Shown here: positions 31,141-36,764 of the stretch, one piece after another
Layout of the letters: every line of letters starts with the position of its first letter
How positions within the stretch are numbered: position 1 is the first letter of the stretch
Assembly (NCBI GenBank): GCA_031267615.1
Contig: JAIRYM010000113.1
Span: 1-36,764 of the forward strand
Source of the DNA: Dysgonamonadaceae bacterium
GTDB lineage: Bacteria; Bacteroidota; Bacteroidia; Bacteroidales; Azobacteroidaceae
DNA: 36,764 nucleotides
Direction: 5' to 3'
The notes under the pieces: generated by a model
Seen by the model: the letters and a program-made list of their open reading frames with translations, nothing else
What the model was told of the DNA's origin: nothing
Database searches by the model: none
Made by a program: the position numbers and the translations under genes

Positions 31141-31722
31141 ATGTTAGACTATGTTAGAGGAGAAATTGTTGAACTGACACCTGCTTTTGTTGTAGTAGAA
31201 ACAGGCGGTACAGGTTATTTTGCCAGTATTTCTTTAAATACATACAGCGCTCTGAACAATCAGAAATCATGCAAGTTATACGTTTATGAGTCCATCCGTG
31301 AAGACGCGCATCAACTGTTCGGATTTGTCGAAAAACGTGAGCGTGATCTGTTTTTGCATCTTATTTCCGTGTCGGGAGTGGGCGCAAACACTGCGCGTAT
31401 GATGCTTTCATCGGTAGCCGTCTATGAACTCGAAGCAATAATTGCATCAGGTAATTCTACTGCTTTGAAAAATATAAAAGGCATTGGAAACAAAACCGCA
31501 GAACGAATCATTATTGATTTGAAAGACAAGGTAAAAGTCAGCGGCGGCGAAACGCCTGCAATGTATGCTGCTGAAAGCGAAACGGCAAAAGAAGCTGTTG
31601 CTGCACTTGCGATGCTTGGATTTAATCAGGCCGCATCACAAAAAACTGTCGGTAAAATCAGCAAAGATAAACCTTCGGCAAGCGTGGAAGAAATCATTAA
31701 ACTTGCCCTGAAAATGCTGTGA
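31141..31722 (+). CDS. ruvA: Holliday junction branch migration protein RuvA
   Basis: [31 protein letters not shown]...[14 protein letters not shown]...[20 protein letters not shown]. Confidence 0.96.
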   Translation: MLDYVRGEIVELTPAFVVVETGGTGYFASISLNTYSALNNQKSCKLYVYESIREDAHQLFGFVEKRERDLFLHLISVSGVGANTARMMLSSVAVYELEAIIASGNSTALKNIKGIGNKTAERIIIDLKDKVKVSGGETPAMYAAESETAKEAVAALAMLGFNQAASQKTVGKISKDKPSASVEEIIKLALKML

Positions 31723-32247
31723 TTAAAACTCGCAGCCACAGTAAGTCTGATTATAAAAGCCGTTTTCCCGTAAAAGGATGGCGCGACGCACGGTTAAACC
31801 CTCTTTCCTCCAGTTTTTATCCCAAAAAGTGAGCTTTGGAAATTGTTCGACTGCTGATTTCCCTGCATCTGCAATTTGATTGATGTTTTTCCACCGTGAA
31901 GAGCCAAGTGTTGTTGCAACAGTGTCAAAACCCTTATCATTAGCAAGTTTTGCCGTTGCAAACAGACGGAAATGAAAACATTTCAGACAACGGCGTCCGC
32001 GTTCCGGCTCTGATTCCAGTCCTGAAATGGCATTGAGCCACAATTCGTGATTATAATCACCGTCAATGGTTTTTATTCCTATAGAACATGTGTATTTATC
32101 CAGTTCATTTTTTCGCTTTTCATATTCCTCTTTCGGCGAAATATTCGGATTGAAATAAAATAAAACAGGACGAATATCTCTTTGCAAAAGATATTCTATT
32201 ATGGCTGCCGAACAGGGCGCACAACAAGTATGAAGCAACAGTTTCAT
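31723..32247 (-). CDS. queH: Epoxyqueuosine reductase QueH
   Basis: MKLLLHTCCAPCSAAIIEYL...FYFNPNISPKEEYEKRKNEL...RCLKCFHFRL. Confidence 0.93.
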   Translation of the reverse strand: MKLLLHTCCAPCSAAIIEYLLQRDIRPVLFYFNPNISPKEEYEKRKNELDKYTCSIGIKTIDGDYNHELWLNAISGLESEPERGRRCLKCFHFRLFATAKLANDKGFDTVATTLGSSRWKNINQIADAGKSAVEQFPKLTFWDKNWRKEGLTVRRAILLRENGFYNQTYCGCEF

Positions 32248-32251
32248 AACG

Positions 32252-33907
32252 TTAAATCACTTCAGTGCCCCGTTCTTCAAGCATCTTCAATCCTATATCT
32301 TTCAGTTTGAATTTCTGAATTTTGCCACTGCCCGTTAAAGGATAAGCATCGACAAACAGCACGTATTTAGGTGTCTTGTGACGGGCTATTTTGCCTCTGC
32401 AATATTCTCGCACTTCTTCTTCCGAAAGATTTGAATTTTCGTGAAGAATGATGAATGCGCAGACCTCTTCACCGTATTTTTCAGACGGGATGCCGGCTAC
32501 CTGTACATCTTTCACGCCTTCGAGATGAAAAAGAAACTCCTCTATTTCCCGGGGATAAATGTTTTCTCCTCCACGGATAATCATGTCTTTTATACGTCCG
32601 GTAATCACGTAATTGCCGTTTGTATCACGGATTCCGAGGTCGCCGGAATGAAGAAATCCATCGTTGTCGATGATTTCATCCGTAGCCTGCTGGTTTTTGT
32701 AATAGCCTTTCATTACGTTATATCCACGGCAGCATATTTCACCCTGAACTCCGTCCGCCAGATGTTCTCCGGTTTCGGGATCAATAACAGCCACTTCGGT
32801 AAATTCAAATGGCCGTCCGACTGTCGTACAGCGAACATCAAACGGATCGTCGATTCTGGTGTGTGTCATTCCGGGTGAGGTTTCCGTAAGTCCGTAAACG
32901 CTTGTGATTTCTATATACATTCTTTCATTTACCTGCTTCATAAGCTCGACAGGACAAAGAGAACCTGCCATAATTCCGGTGCGGAGGCATGTAAGATCGA
33001 ACATATTGAACATCGGATGGTTTAATTCGGCGATAAACATGGTCGGCACGCCGTAAAGTGCAGTGCAGCGTTCTTTGTGAATAGAAGCCAGCACCGGAAG
33101 CGGATCGAAACGCTCGACCATCACCTGAGTGCAGCCGTGAGTCAGCACGTTCATCGTGGCAAGGACAACACCGAAACAGTGAAACAGCGGTACGCAGACT
33201 AAAAGTTTGTCGCCGGACGTGAAGTGCATGTGTTCGCCGGTCAGAAATCCGTTGTTGGCTATATTATAATGAGTGAGCATTACTCCCTTCGGAAAGCCGG
33301 TAGTTCCGGATGTGTACTGCATGTTCACAGCATCGTGACAACTGACCTGGTTTTTTAATTCATTAAGCTTGTGATTGGATACGTTTTGTCCGAGCAGCAG
33401 TAGTTCGGATGTGTTATACATTCCGCGAAATTTTTCCTGACCGATGAAAACTACGTTTTTAAGAACCGGGAATCGACTGCTGGTGAGGTATCCCCGCTGT
33501 GTGGTTTTCAGTTCCGGAAGCATGGTGTTGACCATATCGACATAGGATCCGTCAAACACACCTTCGCTGATGCAGAGCGTATGAATGTCGGCGTCCTGTA
33601 TAAGATACTCGATTTCGTTCTGCTTATAACTGGTATTGACTGTTACCGCAACTGCGCCGATTTTAGCCGATGCGTAGAGGAATGTAAGCCAGTCGGGGAC
33701 GTTTGTAGCCCAGATGCCGATATGTGTACCTCTTAAGCAACCGATTGAAATCAGTCCTTTTGCCATATCGTCTACGCGTTTATTAAATGTTTTCCATGTG
33801 AAACGAAGGTTTCTATCGGAGTAGACTAAGTATTCTTTGTCGGGCGAGGTCTCCGACCAGTGTTCGAGCCACTGACCAAGGGTTCTGTCTGAAAGTTCTG
33901 TAATCAT
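32252..33907 (-). CDS. AMP-binding acyl-CoA synthetase
   Basis: 551 aa; [66 protein letters not shown]. Confidence 0.95.
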   Translation of the reverse strand: MITELSDRTLGQWLEHWSETSPDKEYLVYSDRNLRFTWKTFNKRVDDMAKGLISIGCLRGTHIGIWATNVPDWLTFLYASAKIGAVAVTVNTSYKQNEIEYLIQDADIHTLCISEGVFDGSYVDMVNTMLPELKTTQRGYLTSSRFPVLKNVVFIGQEKFRGMYNTSELLLLGQNVSNHKLNELKNQVSCHDAVNMQYTSGTTGFPKGVMLTHYNIANNGFLTGEHMHFTSGDKLLVCVPLFHCFGVVLATMNVLTHGCTQVMVERFDPLPVLASIHKERCTALYGVPTMFIAELNHPMFNMFDLTCLRTGIMAGSLCPVELMKQVNERMYIEITSVYGLTETSPGMTHTRIDDPFDVRCTTVGRPFEFTEVAVIDPETGEHLADGVQGEICCRGYNVMKGYYKNQQATDEIIDNDGFLHSGDLGIRDTNGNYVITGRIKDMIIRGGENIYPREIEEFLFHLEGVKDVQVAGIPSEKYGEEVCAFIILHENSNLSEEEVREYCRGKIARHKTPKYVLFVDAYPLTGSGKIQKFKLKDIGLKMLEERGTEVI

Positions 33908-33934
33908 CTGTTATTTTTTATTGTTTCTGTGTGT

Positions 33935-36367
33935 CTAAATACCGAGTTCTTTAAGCTTGTATTCAAGTGCAAGCCGGTCGGCAATAAGTACTTCTCGCGC
34001 TTTACTGCCCTGCGCCTTTCCGACTATGCCGGCGAGTTCGAGCTGATCGACAAGCCGTCCCGAGCGCGCGAATCCGATGGACAGTTTTCTCTGTACGAGT
34101 GATGTAGATCCCTGCTGATGTGTTACAATCAGGTTTGCGGCTTCCTTGAACAGCGGATCTAACTTGTCGAGCGTGACCTGTTCCTTTGCGACTCCGTCGC
34201 TGTTGTCGCCAACATACTCGGGGAGTTCCAGAGCTTCGGGGTATCCGGGCTGGTTACCGATGAATTTGACTATACGTTCAACTTCGGGTGTATCGACAAA
34301 GGCGCACTGGATTCGGATCTTGTCGCTGCCCTGGAAAAACAGCATGTCGCCCCGTCCGATCAGCTGATTGGCGCCTGTGGAATCGAGAATGGTGCGCGAA
34401 TCTACGGCTGTTATTACCCGAAACGCGATGCGGGCTGGGAAATTCGCTTTTATCGTGCCTGTAATTATGTTGGTGGTTGGCCGCTGCGTGGCTATTATCA
34501 TGTGCATCCCGACGGCGCGCGCCTTTTGCGCGATGCGGGCTATCGGCTGCTCGATTTCCTTGCCTGCCGTCATGATTAGATCGCCGAATTCGTCGATCAC
34601 GACTACTATGTATGGCATGAAACGGTGTCCTTTCATCGGGTTTAGTCGCCGGTTAATGAATTTTTCGTTGTATTCCTGAACGTTTCGCGATCCGGCCTGC
34701 TCGAGGAGCTTGTAACGATCGTCCATTTCGATGCAAAGCGAGTTGAGGGTGTATATAACCTTAGTGAAATCGGTTATAATCGGCTTGTCGGAGTCCGGAA
34801 GCTTGGCAAGGAAGTGCTTTTCTATTACGGAATAGAGGCTGAATTCGACCATCTTCGGGTCAACCAGAACGAATTTGAGCTCGGCCGGATGTTTCTTGTA
34901 TAAAAGCGAAGTGATGGCGGCGTTAAGTCCGACGGATTTTCCCTGACCTGTAGCGCCGGCTACCAGAAGATGCGGCATCTTTATCAGGTCTACCATAAAG
35001 ACTTCGTCCGTAATGGTTTTCCCGAGTGCAATCGGCAGTTCGAACTTTGTTTTCTGGAATTTCTCAGAGTTAAGTATTGACTGCATTGATACGGTCTGCG
35101 GTTCGTTGTTCGGAACTTCGATTCCGATTGTTCCCTTTCCAGGCATGGGCGCTATAATCCTGATTCCGAGCGCCGCGAGACTCATCGCGATGTCGTCCTC
35201 CAGATTGCGGACTTTGCTGATCCTGATTCCGGGCGCCAGAGTAATCTCGTAGAGCGTTACGGTCGGACCTACGGTTGCCTTAATCTCGTTTATTTCGATG
35301 TCAAACGTTTTGAGGGTGTCTACAATCCGCTTCTTATTGTTCTTGGTTTCTTCGCGGATCTCTTCCGGCGAGATCTTCTGTGTATAAGTTTTAAGAAATT
35401 CGAGCTTGGGATATTGATAATGTGACAAATCAGCGCGCGGATCATACGGACCAAGTTCTTTGAGCAGCTCCGCAGCGTCCTTTTCATCCTCGCCACTAAT
35501 GAAATGCTCCTCAGTATCAGGTTTCTTATGCGGAGTTTCGATTATTTGCGGTTTGTAACTGTCTTTTTCTACATCATGACCGGGTATGTTGATCGGAAAA
35601 TCATCATCATCGTCCGCAGTGATGATGATTTCTTTTTCTTTTCTTTCATTATCATACTCATTATTATTACTGTGATCTTCGTCTTCCTTTTTATTTATTA
35701 TATTTTTAATGTTCTTTTCCGGAAACGCGGGTATTTTTACCTTAATCCGTTTCCTTAGCATTTTTTGAATGAAAGGCACAGTCCGGTCTGTAATGAAAGA
35801 CATTATAAATATGAATACAAGCAGAATAATCATAAATTCGCCGATCTTACCAACGTTGCCGTAAAGGAAATCCGAGATCGCCAGTCCGTGCTTTCCGCCG
35901 ATATGGAACGTGGTTGAAGTGAAAAGACTGCCAAGAAAGAACTGGAGCGCCGTAGAAGTCCACACTGTAAGCAAAGTAAAAATGATAAACATCTTAGACA
36001 GGTTTACATTCACCGCCTTCATCATCCTGAGCCCTGCAAACGTAAGAAAGACTAACATAAAAACGGACGGGATTCCGAAAGTATCGTTAATCAGTATCCC
36101 GCCAAGCCGTGCGCCAAGCAGCCCCGCCATGTTTCCTGTCGGATCAGTTTCTTTTCCTGATGCAAACTTGCCGCTGTTTTCCACAACACTCTGGTCTGCA
36201 TCTCCGGCAAAGACTGCCGAGATTACGGCAATAATTGCATACAGTGAAAACATGGTAATAATGAGTCCTGTAATAAACTGCAGCCTGTTGTTACCTAAAC
36301 CCTTTCCTGCAACCTGTTTTCTTTTATCCTCCGCTTCGTGTTTCTTTCTAATTTTCTTCTTGAACAT
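33935..36367 (-). CDS. ftsK: DNA translocase FtsK/SpoIIIE family
   Basis: Start corrected to MFKKKIRKKHEAEDKRKQ; TM N-terminus, LLVAGATGQGKSVGLNA Walker A, VVVIDEFGDLIM, C-terminal gamma-like winged helix. Confidence 0.95.
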   Translation of the reverse strand: MFKKKIRKKHEAEDKRKQVAGKGLGNNRLQFITGLIITMFSLYAIIAVISAVFAGDADQSVVENSGKFASGKETDPTGNMAGLLGARLGGILINDTFGIPSVFMLVFLTFAGLRMMKAVNVNLSKMFIIFTLLTVWTSTALQFFLGSLFTSTTFHIGGKHGLAISDFLYGNVGKIGEFMIILLVFIFIMSFITDRTVPFIQKMLRKRIKVKIPAFPEKNIKNIINKKEDEDHSNNNEYDNERKEKEIIITADDDDDFPINIPGHDVEKDSYKPQIIETPHKKPDTEEHFISGEDEKDAAELLKELGPYDPRADLSHYQYPKLEFLKTYTQKISPEEIREETKNNKKRIVDTLKTFDIEINEIKATVGPTVTLYEITLAPGIRISKVRNLEDDIAMSLAALGIRIIAPMPGKGTIGIEVPNNEPQTVSMQSILNSEKFQKTKFELPIALGKTITDEVFMVDLIKMPHLLVAGATGQGKSVGLNAAITSLLYKKHPAELKFVLVDPKMVEFSLYSVIEKHFLAKLPDSDKPIITDFTKVIYTLNSLCIEMDDRYKLLEQAGSRNVQEYNEKFINRRLNPMKGHRFMPYIVVVIDEFGDLIMTAGKEIEQPIARIAQKARAVGMHMIIATQRPTTNIITGTIKANFPARIAFRVITAVDSRTILDSTGANQLIGRGDMLFFQGSDKIRIQCAFVDTPEVERIVKFIGNQPGYPEALELPEYVGDNSDGVAKEQVTLDKLDPLFKEAANLIVTHQQGSTSLVQRKLSIGFARSGRLVDQLELAGIVGKAQGSKAREVLIADRLALEYKLKELGI

Positions 36368-36387
36368 AAATATAGCATTAAGAAATG

Positions 36388-36395
36388 CAAAGATA
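36388..36395 (-). promoter_or_regulatory. -7 box TATCTTTG for ftsK
   Basis: CAAAGATA on + strand 21 nt upstream of the corrected ATG; supports the downstream start. Confidence 0.55.
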
Positions 36396-36466
36396 CGAAA
36401 AAAATGAAAGTTGAAAATGAAAATAAACCTCTTAAACTCAGGCAAACAAAAAAAGCGCGATATTTA

Positions 36467-36764
36467 TCATTCCTCATCCACCACACAGCGCACTGCATAG
36501 CCGTAACTGCGAAGGGTGTTGAGCTTGCTAGCGTCACCGCTGTGGAAGGTCAAGTACCAGCAGTAACTATCATCGGCGGAAGAACTACTCCAGTAGGAGC
36601 CGAAGAAACCGGAACTGTAGAGCGAACCATTGCTGTAGATACGAAAACCGCCTGCGGGCGCAAAAAGGCTGGCGCCGGAAGCGGGATTGGTATACAGGAT
36701 ACCGATGTAAGCAGCGTCTTTAGTATCCTTACTGACGGCGGAATTTCCGTTACTGTTGTTAGAG
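36467..36764 (-). CDS. FISUMP-type (Fib_succ_major paralogous domain) protein, C-terminal part (truncated by window edge)
   Basis: Manual minus translation: ...SNNSNGNSAVSKDTKDAAYIGILYTNPASGASLFAPAGGFRIYSNGSLYSSGFFGSYWSSSSADDSYCWYLTFHSGDASKLNTLRSYGYAVRCVVDEE*. GxYWSSS...YGYAVRCV ending is characteristic. Confidence 0.8.
   Translation of the reverse strand, partial: SNNSNGNSAVSKDTKDAAYIGILYTNPASGASLFAPAGGFRIYSNGSLYSSGFFGSYWSSSSADDSYCWYLTFHSGDASKLNTLRSYGYAVRCVVDEE

Noticed and set aside
36295-36537. 80-aa minus ORF between FISUMP and ftsK
   Set aside because: Overlaps the FISUMP gene end and ftsK start in another frame; composition looks spurious.
36467-36764. Formylglycine-generating enzyme (sulfatase-modifying) domain
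   Set aside because: The YWSSS...YGYAVRCV pattern fits FISUMP better than the FGE C-terminal pattern.

Overview
The window looks like Bacteroidetes (probably Bacteroidales) chromosome, judged from gene content, the TAnnTTTG-type -7 promoter boxes and the lack of classical Shine-Dalgarno sites at most genes. No rRNA, tRNA, CRISPR array or intact mobile element was recognised. From left to right it holds: a truncated secreted protein gene preceded by a 17-copy TATGG array; rhaT-rhaA (L-rhamnose); a hypothetical; pyrH, a stand-alone BatE-like gene and a coiled-coil lipoprotein; yebC; a 15-gene S10/spc ribosomal run (rpsJ to rpsN) that stops after rpsN; metY; CYTH, HD, aminotransferase and SpoU genes; Smr-pyrF-prfA; ruvB-DUF4294-proS; CPBP, YggS and DUF4494; ThuA/DUF1080 and GH2; a PPTase; ruvA/queH; an acyl-CoA synthetase; ftsK; and a truncated FISUMP-type protein. 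The observation I rate highest is at 310-571. Read on the minus strand, it shows a promoter-like box, a short ORF containing the (CCATA)17 array, and a strong terminator-like hairpin just before the secreted-protein gene. Because 5 is not a multiple of 3, array length would decide whether the leader ORF ends before the hairpin or is translated through it. That could be a repeat-length-controlled attenuation switch; this is hypothesis only. Second is the split of the normally contiguous S10-spc ribosomal cluster at a 50-bp near-perfect palindrome.
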